Position numbers and translations under genes: made by a program. From Kineothrix sp. MB12-C1 (GTDB lineage: Bacteria > Bacillota > Clostridia > Lachnospirales > Lachnospiraceae), in the NCBI RefSeq assembly GCF_030863805.1, contig NZ_CP132957.1, positions 2,418,001 to 2,482,000 of the forward strand: a DNA stretch of 64,000 nt. Reading direction: 5' to 3'. This document shows, in pieces, positions 51,679-62,899 of the stretch (its first letter is position 1; each line of letters begins with the position of its first letter). The notes under the pieces are model-generated. The model was not told the DNA's origin, searched no databases, and worked only from the letters and a program-made list of their open reading frames with translations.

Positions 51679-53325
51679 TTATTTTCTTTCCAAAACGATG
51701 GTTTCAAACGGTCGTAGAAGCAATTGCTTCTCTTGGCTTTTGATATCTTCATAGTTGCCGAGAAGATATTTGTAATGACTGAGTTCCAACTTACTCGTAT
51801 CCAGAGTAAGTGATTCGCCGCTTAAGTTATTCAAGACGAGCAATTCTTCCGTTTCGTTTTGTCTTCGATAGGCGAAGAGATTTATTTCTTCTTCGGGAAG
51901 GAATTCGATTCTTCCATCAGCGATAACGCTCTTTTCTTTGCGGAGCTGAATAAGTTTTTTGTAATACTTAAGGATGGAATCCTCATCTTCTATTTCTGAT
52001 TCCACATTAATGCTTTTATAGTTGCCGGTCACGCCGATCCAAGGTTGTGATTCGGAGAATCCGGCGTGTTTTCCGTCGGACCATTGCATTGGTGTACGGC
52101 TGTTATCTCTCGACCTTGCCGCGAGTATTTGCAGGGCCTCTTCTTTCGATTTGCCCTTATGAAGCAGTATTTCGTAATAATTCAAGCTTTCTACATCGCG
52201 GTATTGTGAGATATCGCTAAAATAAGAATTTGTCATTCCCAATTCTTCTCCTTGATAAATATATGGAGTGCCGCGCAGAAGATGGATAGTAGTAGCTAAT
52301 AGCTTAGCGGATTCCTTCCAATAATTCTTATCATCACCAAGGCGGGAAACGATACGGGGCTGGTCGTGATTGCACCAGAATACTGCGTTCCAACCGCCGT
52401 TATCCTGCATTCCAAGCTGCCATTGTTTGAAGAGTTCTTTCAAGCTATGAATATCGGGAGGCATCAATTCCCATTTCTCCCCATTCTTATAATCTATCTT
52501 AAGATGGTGGAAGTTAAAGCACATGGATAATTCTTTTTCTGCCGGATTAGAATAGCGGATGCAGTTGTCGATGGAGGTAGAAGACATTTCGCCTACAGTA
52601 ACGATATCCTTCATTTCGGCATCTTCCATTAATTCCTTTAAAAATTCGTGAACCAGAGGGCCGTCGGTATAGAACCTTCTTCCATCCCCTTCCATATCAT
52701 TTTCAAAGACCTTCGGCTTAGAAATAAGATTAATAACATCAAAGCGGAATCCTTTGATTCCCTTCTCTTTCCAGAAGCGTAATATGGATTTCAATTCTTC
52801 GCGTACTTTCGGGTTTTCCCAATTTAAATCTGCCTGGGTGGAATCGAAAAGGTGAAGATACCATTTCCCCAGATGAGGAACATATTCCCACGTAGGACCA
52901 CCGAACTTGGATTCCCAATTGGTGGGAAGATACTGCGGGTCGCCATCCTTGAAAATGTAGTAATCGATATATTCTTTTTCTCCCTTTAAGGCGCGTTGGA
53001 ACCACTCGTGCTGTGTCGAGGTATGATTGAATACCATATCCAGCATTAAGCCGATACCGCGCTTGTCCGCTTCCTCTATTAACTCATCCAAGTCTTCCAT
53101 AGTTCCGAAGACAGGATCGATGCTGCGGTAGTCCGCAACATCGTATCCGTTATCATTCTGTGGAGATACGAAGAATGGTGTCATCCATATGTAATCGACG
53201 CCCAGATACTTCAAGTAGTCCAGCTTCTCTATAATTCCACGCAAGTCACCGATACCGTCGCCATTGGAATCCATAAAGGATTTCGGATATATCTGATAGA
53301 TGACTTTATTGTGAAAGTTTGTCAT
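51679..53325 (-). CDS. treC: Trehalose-6-phosphate hydrolase (GH13)
   Basis: A 548-residue GH13 alpha-glucosidase-type enzyme that cleaves trehalose 6-phosphate to glucose and glucose 6-phosphate. Visible are IYQIYPKSFMDSNGDGIGDL, DMVFNHTSTQHEWF, the nucleophile region GFRFDVINLI, the acid VTVGEMSST and the third acidic site WCNHDQPRIVSRLGD, then a C-terminal beta domain. The pairing with a trehalose-type EIIBC gene 6 bp upstream and TreR divergent from both favours trehalose 6-phosphate over other oligosaccharides. GGGAGG inside the end of treB serves as ribosome site. Confidence 0.93.
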   Translation of the reverse strand: MTNFHNKVIYQIYPKSFMDSNGDGIGDLRGIIEKLDYLKYLGVDYIWMTPFFVSPQNDNGYDVADYRSIDPVFGTMEDLDELIEEADKRGIGLMLDMVFNHTSTQHEWFQRALKGEKEYIDYYIFKDGDPQYLPTNWESKFGGPTWEYVPHLGKWYLHLFDSTQADLNWENPKVREELKSILRFWKEKGIKGFRFDVINLISKPKVFENDMEGDGRRFYTDGPLVHEFLKELMEDAEMKDIVTVGEMSSTSIDNCIRYSNPAEKELSMCFNFHHLKIDYKNGEKWELMPPDIHSLKELFKQWQLGMQDNGGWNAVFWCNHDQPRIVSRLGDDKNYWKESAKLLATTIHLLRGTPYIYQGEELGMTNSYFSDISQYRDVESLNYYEILLHKGKSKEEALQILAARSRDNSRTPMQWSDGKHAGFSESQPWIGVTGNYKSINVESEIEDEDSILKYYKKLIQLRKEKSVIADGRIEFLPEEEINLFAYRRQNETEELLVLNNLSGESLTLDTSKLELSHYKYLLGNYEDIKSQEKQLLLRPFETIVLERK

Positions 53326-53331
53326 GAATAG

Positions 53332-54750
53332 TTACCTCCCGATTCCTTTTCTCTTGCCGATAATAGTAGTGAGTACGAATGGTACAGCGATGGCTACCAA
53401 CATGCTGATAGCAAATGTCAGCATATATCGGGGCTGAATGGAAAGGATTCCCGGGATACCGCCTACACCGATAGAGTTGGCGGTCGTACTGGTAGCTACA
53501 CAGATAATCGCTGCTAAAGCAGAGCCGATCATACCGCAAATAAAAGGGAACATATATTTTAAGTTTACACCGAACATTGCAGGTTCTGTGACTCCCAGAT
53601 AACAGGAGATGCAAGAAGGAATGTTTATTTCCTGAGCCTGAGCATTTTTCTTCTGCAAAAACATCATTCCAAGAACTGCCGAACCCTGGGCGATATTGGA
53701 AAGGGCGATCATCGGCCAGAGCATCGTTCCGTTATAATCCGCAATAAGCTGTAAGTCGATAGCATTGGTCATATGGTGCAGACCGGTAATAACCAAGGGT
53801 GCATATACGAAGCCGAAAATTGCGCCGAAGATAACTCTTACGGGGCCTGTAATGCCGGCATATACAACGCTGGAAATTACAGAGCCAATCTTCCAGCCGA
53901 TCGGGCCGAGTACAAAATGTGCTGCCATAACCGAGAGTACGAGAGCAAGGAATGGTACTACGATCATGGAAATGGCTTGCGGCGTAATCTTTCTGAAGAA
54001 TTTCTCCAAATAAACGAGGGTAAAGGCTGCCAGGATTGCAGGAATAACTTGTGCCTGATAACCGATCATATTAACTTGAATAAATCCGAAGTTCCATACA
54101 GGAATGTCTGCGGCAGCGGTGGAAGCCACTCCGTAAGCGTTCAGTAGCTGGCCGGATACAAGGGTAAGGCCGAGAACGATTCCGAGAATCTGTGTGGTTC
54201 CCATCTTCCGTGTCACAGACCAGCAGATGCCTACAGGAAGCATATGGAATACGGCTTCGCCGATCAACCAGAGGAAATGATCGATGCCTGCCCAGAACTG
54301 GCTGATATCGCATAAGGTCTTCGTTCCGTTTTCAAAAAGATATAAGCTGTCAATACAGTTGCGGAAGCCCAGGATCAGACCGCCGACAATAATAGCCGGG
54401 ATAAGAGGGGCGAAGATTTCTGCAATGGCTGTAACAGCTCTTTGCAATGCATTTTGATTCTGCTTGGCGGCCTGTTTCACATCGTCTTTGGAGACTCCTT
54501 CCACTCCGGCAACTACTGTGAAATCATTGTAGAAATCGGCAACAGTATTACCTATAATAACTTGGAACTGTCCTGACTGTGTGAAGCTGCCCTTTACTAC
54601 TTTCATAGCTTCGATAGCTTTCACATCTGCCTTGGAAGGGTCGTTCAACACGAAACGCATACGTGTCATACAGTGTGATACTGCTGAAATATTTTCCTTC
54701 CCACCGACTAGATTCAATAGTTCTTTTGCGTCTTGTTCATACTTACCCAT
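53332..54750 (-). CDS. treB: PTS trehalose-type EIIBC
   Basis: A 472-residue permease with an N-terminal EIIB domain (phospho-Cys in ISAVSHCMTRMRFVL, about residue 27) and a C-terminal EIIC domain of about ten membrane helices of the glucose/sucrose superfamily, including the conserved ITGLHHMTNAIDLQL and CYLGVTEPAMFGVNLKYMFP. It lacks an EIIA domain, so phosphate must come from an EIIA elsewhere, as for Bacillus TreP. AAGGAGG precedes ATG 54750. The promoter and two perfect operators lie directly upstream, and the treR gene is divergent. Confidence 0.94.
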   Translation of the reverse strand: MGKYEQDAKELLNLVGGKENISAVSHCMTRMRFVLNDPSKADVKAIEAMKVVKGSFTQSGQFQVIIGNTVADFYNDFTVVAGVEGVSKDDVKQAAKQNQNALQRAVTAIAEIFAPLIPAIIVGGLILGFRNCIDSLYLFENGTKTLCDISQFWAGIDHFLWLIGEAVFHMLPVGICWSVTRKMGTTQILGIVLGLTLVSGQLLNAYGVASTAAADIPVWNFGFIQVNMIGYQAQVIPAILAAFTLVYLEKFFRKITPQAISMIVVPFLALVLSVMAAHFVLGPIGWKIGSVISSVVYAGITGPVRVIFGAIFGFVYAPLVITGLHHMTNAIDLQLIADYNGTMLWPMIALSNIAQGSAVLGMMFLQKKNAQAQEINIPSCISCYLGVTEPAMFGVNLKYMFPFICGMIGSALAAIICVATSTTANSIGVGGIPGILSIQPRYMLTFAISMLVAIAVPFVLTTIIGKRKGIGR

Positions 54751-54766
54751 AAATTTCCTCCTTGAT

Positions 54767-54782
54767 ACTTGTTTAAACAAGT
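54767..54782. promoter_or_regulatory. TreR operator 2, ACTTGTTTAAACAAGT
   Basis: A perfect 16-bp palindrome between the tre transcription start and treB, identical to the second copy at 54806-54821. It resembles the TreR operator type of Bacillus (T-T-G-T...A-C-A-A core). Confidence 0.85.
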
Positions 54783-54795
54783 GGTTCATAAACTA

Positions 54796-54824
54796 TTTAT
54801 ACCATACTTGTTTAAACAAGTCAA
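54796..54824 (-). promoter_or_regulatory. treBC promoter with operator in the spacer
   Basis: On the reverse strand, TTGACT (54824-54819) and TATAAA (54801-54796) are separated by 17 nt. The spacer is almost filled by the operator palindrome at 54806-54821, so bound repressor would exclude RNA polymerase. Confidence 0.85.
54806..54821. promoter_or_regulatory. TreR operator 1, ACTTGTTTAAACAAGT
   Basis: Identical to 54767-54782; the centres are 39 bp apart. It lies between the -35 and -10 boxes of treBC. Confidence 0.85.
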
Positions 54825-54998
54825 CAATAAATTTATAATTATTTTATAATTTCTTTATATTTTATACTCTACTTTGTAGAACTGCTGATTATATAGTAAT
54901 AGGAGAAGGGCGATAAGCAAAGCATTTCTTGACATCTTGCAGTTATGATTTATAATAGCTTTTGTAATCGTTTCCAGGAAAAGGAGAGGGATAAACTT

Positions 54999-55724
54999 AT
55001 GCCAAAGGCTATATTTCAAACGATATATAAAGATTTGAAGCTGAAGATAGAAGCTCAAAAATATGAGTTTCAACAATTCCTTCCCTCCGAGAATATGTTG
55101 GTGGAAACTTATGGATGTTCCAGAAACACGGTGAGAAGAGCGTTGGCTATGCTGGCGGAGGAAGGATATGTACAGTCGATTCATGGAATCGGCGTGCGCG
55201 TTATCTACCAGCAGGTGCAGCCCACAGCCTTTACCATTGGGGGAATTGAATCCTTGAAGGAATCGGCAATTCGCAATGGATACGAGTATTCCACTGAAGT
55301 AGTGCAGTTTGCGGAGTTTGTGGCGGATAAACGTATCAATGCGAAGACAGGATTCGCGATAGGTTGTGAGTTATATTATATTCAGCGTGTGAGATATTTA
55401 GATGGGAAAGCGCTTATTTTTGACATTAATACTTTCCTGAAATCTGCGGTTCCGGGACTTACGAAGGAGATTGCAGCTCATTCCATCTATGATTATATTG
55501 AAGAGACGCTCGGTATGTCGATCGTGACGAGTAAAAGAACGATGACAGTAGAGCGTGTGACAGAAATTGATGAGAAATATCTGAATTTAAACGATTTTAA
55601 TTGTTTGGCGGTGATAAGCAGCCACACCTATAATTCGGATGGTGAGATGTTCGAGTATACGCAATCGAGACATAGACCTGATTATTTCTGCTTCCAGGAT
55701 ACTGCCACCAGGAAGAAAGTATAA
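54999..55724 (+). CDS. treR: GntR-family trehalose operon repressor
   Basis: A 241-residue HutC-subfamily GntR regulator: winged helix at about 5-70 (LPSENMLVETYGCSRNTVRRAL, LAEEGYVQSIHGIGVRV) and a UTRA ligand domain (about 85-235; QRVRYLDGKALIFDINTFL, EETLGMSIVTSKRTMTVERV). TreR of Bacillus is of this family and senses trehalose 6-phosphate. The position, divergent from treBC with two identical palindromes between them, supports the assignment. ATG 54999 follows GGAGAGGG; an earlier in-frame ATG lacks a ribosome site. A 63-bp dispersed repeat begins 5 bp after its stop. Confidence 0.92.
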   Translation: MPKAIFQTIYKDLKLKIEAQKYEFQQFLPSENMLVETYGCSRNTVRRALAMLAEEGYVQSIHGIGVRVIYQQVQPTAFTIGGIESLKESAIRNGYEYSTEVVQFAEFVADKRINAKTGFAIGCELYYIQRVRYLDGKALIFDINTFLKSAVPGLTKEIAAHSIYDYIEETLGMSIVTSKRTMTVERVTEIDEKYLNLNDFNCLAVISSHTYNSDGEMFEYTQSRHRPDYFCFQDTATRKKV

Positions 55725-55728
55725 TATT

Positions 55729-55792
55729 ATACTGCGCCGAGCAAAGCGAGTGTGAAAAAAAACATACCGTGGCCGCTTGCGGACAAGGTATG
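55729..55792 (+). repeat. 63-bp palindrome-bearing repeat, copy 3
   Basis: Matches 24321-24384 closely (TGCGCCGAGCAAAGCGAGTG block identical) with a less perfect hairpin, CCGTGGCCGC/GCGGACAAGG. The copy in inverse orientation is at 20931-20993. Confidence 0.85.
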
Positions 55793-55864
55793 ACTTGTAT
55801 TCATGAACTTGTATTACTTTTTCAGTATTTATTGACTAATTATTCTAAACTGATATAATAAAAG

Positions 55865-55888
55865 TTAGATTATTTTATTATAATCTAA
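55865..55888. promoter_or_regulatory. Palindrome TTAGATTA-N8-TAATCTAA before the ArsR-like regulator gene
   Basis: A perfect dyad (55865-55872 and 55881-55888) about 25 bp before the regulator start. It is a likely autoregulatory operator. I found no second perfect copy in the arabinan locus. Confidence 0.55.
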
Positions 55889-55912
55889 AATATAAAACAC
55901 ATGGAGAGCATT

Positions 55913-56887
55913 ATGCTGCATATTAAAACGTTAGATGAAGGATTGGAAATTTTCAAAGCATTAGGCTCGGAGGTGCGGATAGAAATTATTAAAATTCTAT
56001 TAGAGAATCATGGAATGAACATGAACGAGCTTGCGAGCAAGTTGAATATTACCAACGGAGCGTTGACAAGTCATATAAAGAAACTGGAAGACTGTGGACT
56101 GATTGCGGTAACGAGCGAATCGCGGGGACATGGGAATCAGAAGAAATGTTCCGTGCATTTGGATAAAATATTAATTGATATGGATTCGCAGGAGGACTTT
56201 AAGAATGTATATCAGACAGACTTGAAGGTTGGGCATTTTTCTGATTATAAGGTATTTCCCACTTGTGGATTGGCATCCAATACTACTATTATCGGAGAAG
56301 TGGATGATACCCGTTATTTTGCGCATCCGGACAGGTATAATGCGGATATTCTCTGGTTTACAAGGGGGTATGTGGAATACGTCATTCCTAACTTTATTCC
56401 TTTCGACCAGAAAATCGACCAGATAACTATTTCTTTGGAAATTGGTTCAGAGGCGCCGGGAGTAAATGACGTATGGCCTTCTGATGTTTCTTTTATATTA
56501 AATGATAGAAAAGTAGCTACATGGACCAGCCCTGGAGACTTCGGTAATGTAAGGGGTATCTTCACTCCGGATTGGTGGTATCCGAACTGGAATCAGTATG
56601 GGCTTTTGAAGATTCTTGTTATTAATAAAGACGGTACCTTTATTGATGGGCTTCAAGTATCGGATGTTTCCACGAAGGACTTCGCTTTTGATTATCGTAG
56701 CACGATGAAGTTGAAGTTAGCGGTGGAAGATGGAGCGAAGCATGTGGGAGGTCTTACTATCTTCGGAAAAAGCTTCGGCAATTACAATCAGGATATTTCT
56801 GTACGAATTAATTACAGCCCGATCAATCATGAACAGCAAGTGTTGAAAGAAGAACCTGCACAAGAAATCCATAAAATGCTAAACTAA
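55913..56887 (+). CDS. ArsR-type HTH regulator with a large C-terminal domain (arabinan locus)
   Basis: A 324-residue protein. The first ~75 residues are a winged helix (IFKALGSEVRIEIIKILLENH, MNELASKLNITNGALTSHIKKLEDCGLI), of ArsR type. The remaining ~240 residues (HFSDYKVFPTCGLASNTTIIGE, WFTRGYVEYVIPNFIPF, WPSDVSFILNDRKVATWTSPGDFG, VHVGG-like strands) look beta-rich and are not a metal sensor; a carbohydrate-sensing role is suggested by the neighbouring arabinan genes. GGAGAG before ATG 55913 favours this start over ATG 55901. Upstream palindrome suggests autoregulation. Such fusions are known as ArsR-family regulators in Firmicutes, but the ligand is unestablished. Confidence 0.75.
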   Translation: MLHIKTLDEGLEIFKALGSEVRIEIIKILLENHGMNMNELASKLNITNGALTSHIKKLEDCGLIAVTSESRGHGNQKKCSVHLDKILIDMDSQEDFKNVYQTDLKVGHFSDYKVFPTCGLASNTTIIGEVDDTRYFAHPDRYNADILWFTRGYVEYVIPNFIPFDQKIDQITISLEIGSEAPGVNDVWPSDVSFILNDRKVATWTSPGDFGNVRGIFTPDWWYPNWNQYGLLKILVINKDGTFIDGLQVSDVSTKDFAFDYRSTMKLKLAVEDGAKHVGGLTIFGKSFGNYNQDISVRINYSPINHEQQVLKEEPAQEIHKMLN

Positions 56888-56914
56888 TAAGTTAATAAAT
56901 TAGTAAACTAATGA

Positions 56915-56940
56915 GTAACTGTGAAGGTACTGAAAGTTAC
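56915..56940. repeat. Dispersed repeat GTAACTGTGAAGGTACTGAA
   Basis: Near-identical to 40738-40763 and, inverted, to 20192-20219. It lies between the regulator gene and the terminator. Confidence 0.65.
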
Positions 56941-56960
56941 ACTAATAAAATAATAACAAG

Positions 56961-57025
56961 ACTCCCCCGTAGCGTGAGCTGTTCTGTCGGATAGACAGGA
57001 AGCATATCGCTGTGGGGGAGTTTTT
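56961..57025. terminator. Large terminator between the regulator gene and abfA
   Basis: ACTCCCCC (56961-56968) pairs with GGGGGAGT (57014-57021), with inner CTGTC/GACAG stem and TTTTT after it. It separates convergent genes and may act in both directions. Confidence 0.85.
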
Positions 57026-57045
57026 GTAGTTATGTTGTTTATTGG

Positions 57046-58569
<1,524 letters not shown>

Positions 58570-58766
58570 TTAAAAAATAAATGCTGATAGAGCATTGTTT
58601 TGTGTTATTTTAGTTTATTTTAAGCAGGGCCTGACCTGCTGTGATTATAACATGTTCATAATTTGTAGTAAATAGGAAAAGGGGTGTAATGGTAAATTAA
58701 TTTTAATAAATACAAAAAAATAAAAAATATTTTGTGTAGTATTTATGAAAAATATAAAAATATGGG

Positions 58767-58795
58767 TTGATTTATATGTATAAATTTAATATAAT
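58767..58795 (+). promoter_or_regulatory. Promoter of the GH43-GH43-GH51 cluster
   Basis: TTGATT at 58767-58772, 17-nt spacer, TATAAT at 58790-58795, about 55 nt before the GH43 gene. The rest of the 58555-58850 spacer is very AT-rich without other recognisable signals. Confidence 0.7.
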
Positions 58796-58850
58796 TTAGA
58801 TACAGATAAAATAATTTAAAATATAATAAATAAGAGAGGGAATCTAAAGA

Positions 58851-59813
58851 ATGGGAAAACGGGATAAAGAATCTATTTATAATAAGCCGTGGATATTGCA
58901 GAGGGCTGATCCCTATGTATACAAACATGAGGATGGAACCTATTATTTTACGGCATCCGTACCGGCCTATGACGGTATTGTCTTGCGTAGGGCGGATACG
59001 CTGATGAATTTAGCCCATGCTGAAGATGTAGAAGTGTGGCACAAACACGAAGAAGGGCCTATGAGCTATCATATATGGGCTCCTGAGCTGCATTATATAA
59101 ATGGAGCATGGTATCTCTACTTTGCAGGCGGTGAGAAGGATGCGGTGTGGAATATCCGTCCTTATGTGCTTGAATGCAAAGATGCGGACCCTCTGACAGG
59201 TACTTGGGTGGAAAAGGGTAAAATGAGAAGAGCGGATAAAGATGAATTCTCCTTTGAAGCCTTTTCCTTAGATGCTACTGTTTTCGAAAATAAAGGAAGA
59301 TACTACCATGTGTGGGCGGAGAAGGTAGGAGTAGGAAAGCAGATATCCAATCTTTATATTGCGGAAATGGAGACGCCTTATAAGTTAAAGACGGTGCAAG
59401 TGCTTCTGACCACACCGGATTATGAGTGGGAAAGAGTTGGGTTCTGGGTGAATGAAGGTGCAGCAGTTATTAAGAAGAATGGTAAGGTATTCCTGACCTA
59501 TTCCGCGTCGGAGACGGGAATTGCTTACTGCATAGGCATGCTGACGGCGGATGAGAATGCAGATCTGCTGGACCCTCTTTCTTGGAAGAAGGAAAGATAT
59601 CCTATGCTGCAGACAAAGGAAGAAATAGGGATATATGGACCGGGACACAACAGCTTTACCACCGATGATGAAGGCAATGATATTCTCGTGTACCATGCGA
59701 GAACGGAGAGGGAAATCGTAGGCAACCCACTTTATAACCCTAATCGACACGCTATGCTTATGAAGATACGCTGGGATGAGCAGGGAAGGCCGGTTTTTAA
59801 TTATGATGAATAG
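58851..59813 (+). CDS. GH43 family enzyme (exo-arabinofuranosidase-like)
   Basis: A 320-residue single-domain GH43 five-blade propeller. The catalytic base Asp is in RADPYVYKHEDGTYYFTAS, the pKa-modulating Asp in AFSLDATVFENKGRYYHVW, and the acid Glu in VNEGAAVIKKNGKVFLTYS, with the later YGPGHNSFTTDDEGN histidine motif. The start resembles exo-1,5-alpha-L-arabinofuranosidases. No signal peptide, so it works on imported oligosaccharides. GAGAGGG precedes the ATG. The next gene overlaps its end, so translation is coupled. Confidence 0.92.
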   Translation: MGKRDKESIYNKPWILQRADPYVYKHEDGTYYFTASVPAYDGIVLRRADTLMNLAHAEDVEVWHKHEEGPMSYHIWAPELHYINGAWYLYFAGGEKDAVWNIRPYVLECKDADPLTGTWVEKGKMRRADKDEFSFEAFSLDATVFENKGRYYHVWAEKVGVGKQISNLYIAEMETPYKLKTVQVLLTTPDYEWERVGFWVNEGAAVIKKNGKVFLTYSASETGIAYCIGMLTADENADLLDPLSWKKERYPMLQTKEEIGIYGPGHNSFTTDDEGNDILVYHARTEREIVGNPLYNPNRHAMLMKIRWDEQGRPVFNYDE

Positions 59814-61293
59814 AATGAGGTATAGAAAGCAGTTTATTTCCCTTGCTTTGCTTGTGTCTGTGATGGCGGGATGCGGACAGGCACCTAAGGCGGCGGATGA
59901 CTTCGAGAATATTCCTTTACAATCGAAGAAGGAAGAGGCAATTTCTTTTAAAAATGTCTCGGTACATGATCCATCAGTAGTAAAGTATGAAGGAACCTAT
60001 TATATCTTCGGTTCTCATCTGGCAGGAGCGAAGAGTGATAATCTGATGGATTGGACGATGATAGGTAATGGAGTGACGAAGGGGAATCCTATCATACCGG
60101 ATGCTATGAATGAGATGCCGGAAGCTTTCGAGTGGGCGAAGACGAATACCTTCTGGGCACCGGATGTGATACAGCTTGAAGATGGTAGATTTTACATGTA
60201 TTATTGTACCTGCGAAGGCAGTTCTCCGCTTTCCAGCATGGGATTGGCAGTTTCTGATCATATAGAAGGCCCTTATAAAGATTTGGGGATTTTCCTGAAA
60301 TCGGGTATGGTAGGCGAGCCAAGTGAAGAAGGCGATACCTATGATGCCACAAGGCAGCCTAACGTAATAGATCCTCACGTGTTTTATGATGCAGAGGGAC
60401 GGTTATGGATGGTATATGGTTCTTACTCCGGAGGAATCTTTATTTTGGAGTTGGATAAGACAACGGGTCTTCCATTGGAGGCCGGGTATGGGAAGCAATT
60501 GCTGGGAGGAAACCATCTAAGAATTGAGGGAGCATATATTCAGTATAATCCTGAAACGGAATATTATTACATGTTCTTATCCTATGGGGGATTGGCTTCT
60601 GACGGGGCATACAACATAAGAGTTGCCCGGTCGAAGACTCCTGATGGCCCTTATTATGACAGTCAGGAAAATGATATGATAGAATGTGCGGGTCCGGCCG
60701 GCAGTTTTTTCGATGATAGGGCGGCGGAACTCTATGGTGTAAAGCTGATAGGTAATTATAAGTGGACGTGGCATGAAGGAGAAAAAGGGGAAAAGAGAAA
60801 TGGTATCCTATCCCCCGGTCACAACTCTACTATTTATGATGAAGAAAGTGGTAAGTATTTCATTATTTTCCATGCTCGTTTCGAGAATAAGGGAGAGGGT
60901 CATGAGGTGCGCGTGCATCAGATGTTCTTCAATGAAGAAGGGTGGCCGGTCATCGCTCCTTATCGTTATGTAGGTGAGACACAGGGTGAATATGAAGTGA
61001 AGGATGTGGCAGGCATCTATAAGGTGATCAAGCATGGCAGACAGATTACGACTCAGATGAAAGAATCGGTGGATATAACACTTTATTCCGATGGAAGAGT
61101 GAGCGGTGCCTATACGGGAAGCTGGGAGCTTGCAGATGGAAATAAGCTGAAGCTTACTCTTGGGGAGGAACGCTATGATGGTGTTCTGAGTAGACAGTAC
61201 GACGAATTCGGAGAGAAGTATGTAATGGGATTTTCTGTTTTGTCGAAGGAAGGTGTGGCAGTATGGGGCAGCGGCTTGGCAGCAATAGAATAA
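59803..61293 (+). CDS. Lipoprotein GH43 endo-arabinanase (arabinan endo-1,5-alpha-L-arabinosidase-like)
   Basis: About 497 residues with a lipoprotein signal (positive start, hydrophobic core, lipobox S-V-M-A-G-C), so it is tethered outside the cell. The GH43 domain shows [61 protein letters not shown] and the acid Glu in [11 protein letters not shown], followed by a C-terminal beta domain (about 390-495) like that of Abn2-type endo-arabinanases. It probably cuts arabinan before uptake. The start is uncertain: ATG 59803, 59806 and 59815 are all in frame; the gene overlaps the preceding stop. Confidence 0.9.
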   Translation: MMNRMRYRKQFISLALLVSVMAGCGQAPKAADDFENIPLQSKKEEAISFKNVSVHDPSVVKYEGTYYIFGSHLAGAKSDNLMDWTMIGNGVTKGNPIIPDAMNEMPEAFEWAKTNTFWAPDVIQLEDGRFYMYYCTCEGSSPLSSMGLAVSDHIEGPYKDLGIFLKSGMVGEPSEEGDTYDATRQPNVIDPHVFYDAEGRLWMVYGSYSGGIFILELDKTTGLPLEAGYGKQLLGGNHLRIEGAYIQYNPETEYYYMFLSYGGLASDGAYNIRVARSKTPDGPYYDSQENDMIECAGPAGSFFDDRAAELYGVKLIGNYKWTWHEGEKGEKRNGILSPGHNSTIYDEESGKYFIIFHARFENKGEGHEVRVHQMFFNEEGWPVIAPYRYVGETQGEYEVKDVAGIYKVIKHGRQITTQMKESVDITLYSDGRVSGAYTGSWELADGNKLKLTLGEERYDGVLSRQYDEFGEKYVMGFSVLSKEGVAVWGSGLAAIE

Positions 61294-61327
61294 TGACGAT
61301 AAACACAACTTTGAAAGGAGAAGGAGA

Positions 61328-62836
61328 ATGGCTAAGTTATTTATCAATGAGAAAAATAAGAAGGGGCGCATTAAGGCTGAAATTTATGGGCATTTTGCGG
61401 AGCATCTCGGAAGATGTATTTATGAGGGGCTGTATGTAGGAGAGGATTCTGAGATTCCAAATGTGAATGGGATGCGCAAGGACGTAGTCGATGCGTTGAA
61501 AGAAATGCAGATTCCGCTTCTTCGCTGGCCGGGCGGCTGCTTTGCCGATGAATATCATTGGAAAGACGGTATTGGGCCGAAGGAGACGAGGAAGAAGATG
61601 ATCAATACGCATTGGGGAGGCGTAGTGGAAGATAATAGCTTCGGTACTCATGAATTCTTTGAGTTGTGTGAGCAGCTCGGATGTAAGACTTATGTGAATG
61701 GCAATGTGGGAAGCGGCACCGTTCAGGAGATGAGCGAATGGGTGGAATATATGACCTTTGACGGAGTATCTCCTATGGCAGACTTGCGGAAGCAAAATGG
61801 ACGTGAGAAGGCTTGGAAGGTCGATTATTTCGGAGTGGGTAACGAGAACTGGGGATGCGGAGGCAGTATGACGCCGGAATACTATGCGAATCTCTATCGC
61901 CGCTTCCAGACTTATGTAAGACAGTACAATGCGGATAAGCCCATTAAGAAAATATGCGGCGGTGCCAATGTGGCAGATTACTTCTGGACAGAAGATGTTC
62001 TTAAGACTTGCTTCGCTCCCCCTCATCCGGATTTTGCCCACGGCTATATGGATGGCCTGTCTCTTCATTATTATGTACATCCGGAAGGCTGGGAGATTAA
62101 GGGTAGTGCCACGGAGTTTGACGATAAGGTGTGGTATAAGACCTTGGCGAAGGCGAAATACATGGAAGAACTGGTAGAGCGCCATGGTGCTATTATGGAT
62201 CAGTATGACCCGGACAAGAAAATCGGAATGATTGTAGATGAATGGGGATGTTGGTTCAGCGTGGAGCCGGGTACGAATCCTGGATTCCTTTATCAGCAAA
62301 GTACAATGAGAGATGCGTTAGTAGCGGGTGTCACATTGGATATTTTCAACAAGCATTGTGATAGGGTGCAAATGGCATGTATCGCACAGATGATAAATGT
62401 ACTTCAATCGGTAGTGTTGACGGAGGGAGAGAAGATGGTTCTTACTCCTACCTATCACGTATTTCATATGTATAAACATCATCAGGATGCAGATCTTGTT
62501 GAAAGTTTCGTGGAAGGGAATAAGACCATTGGTGTGGGAGAGGAGTATCAAGTACCTCTTTTGAGCGAATCAGTATCTGTTGATAAGGAAGGTTATGTGA
62601 ATATTACGATTAATAATCTGTCTGTTTCTGAAAATGTACCGGTGGAAGTGGCATTTGCAGAACTGACTCCTTCCGAGATCGAAGCATCTGTGCTCACACA
62701 GGAGATGCGTGCGCATAATACCTTCGAAGACCCGGAGAAGGTAAAAGAGGAAGAACTTACCGATTTCGTCGTTGAAGATAGGAAGATTAAGTTCACCGCT
62801 CCTGCATGTAGCGTTGTTAGCTTCCGCGTAAGGTAA
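61328..62836 (+). CDS. GH51 alpha-L-arabinofuranosidase (second type)
   Basis: A 502-residue GH51 enzyme. The N-terminal [20 protein letters not shown], acid/base [12 protein letters not shown] and nucleophile [14 protein letters not shown] are intact, as is the C-terminal domain ([24 protein letters not shown]). It differs strongly from the GH51 at 57046 around the active site (ENWGCGG against EMDGPWQ). The GEDS insertion in the N-terminal motif resembles the arabinan-active subgroup. It follows the endo-arabinanase by about 35 bp with AAGGAG and completes the cluster outside-in: endo cut, exo GH43, arabinofuranosidase. Confidence 0.95.
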   Translation: MAKLFINEKNKKGRIKAEIYGHFAEHLGRCIYEGLYVGEDSEIPNVNGMRKDVVDALKEMQIPLLRWPGGCFADEYHWKDGIGPKETRKKMINTHWGGVVEDNSFGTHEFFELCEQLGCKTYVNGNVGSGTVQEMSEWVEYMTFDGVSPMADLRKQNGREKAWKVDYFGVGNENWGCGGSMTPEYYANLYRRFQTYVRQYNADKPIKKICGGANVADYFWTEDVLKTCFAPPHPDFAHGYMDGLSLHYYVHPEGWEIKGSATEFDDKVWYKTLAKAKYMEELVERHGAIMDQYDPDKKIGMIVDEWGCWFSVEPGTNPGFLYQQSTMRDALVAGVTLDIFNKHCDRVQMACIAQMINVLQSVVLTEGEKMVLTPTYHVFHMYKHHQDADLVESFVEGNKTIGVGEEYQVPLLSESVSVDKEGYVNITINNLSVSENVPVEVAFAELTPSEIEASVLTQEMRAHNTFEDPEKVKEEELTDFVVEDRKIKFTAPACSVVSFRVR

Positions 62837-62843
62837 ACATGAA

Positions 62844-62859
62844 GTAACTGAACAGTTAC
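62844..62859. repeat. Short palindrome GTAACTGAACAGTTAC
   Basis: GTAACTG and CAGTTAC flank AA; same family as the GTTAC/GTAAC dispersed repeats, the shortest copy of the set apart from GTAACAGTTAC at 17478-17488. Confidence 0.5.
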
Positions 62860-62899
62860 AGCATGAGAAGCTGGCAAAGCAGATGGAGGATGGAAAAAT

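Noticed and set aside
61337-62299. Long open frame on the reverse strand inside the GH51 gene
   Set aside because: It is fully antisense to a gene with intact catalytic motifs, has no ribosome site and its product resembles no protein family; an artefact of codon bias.
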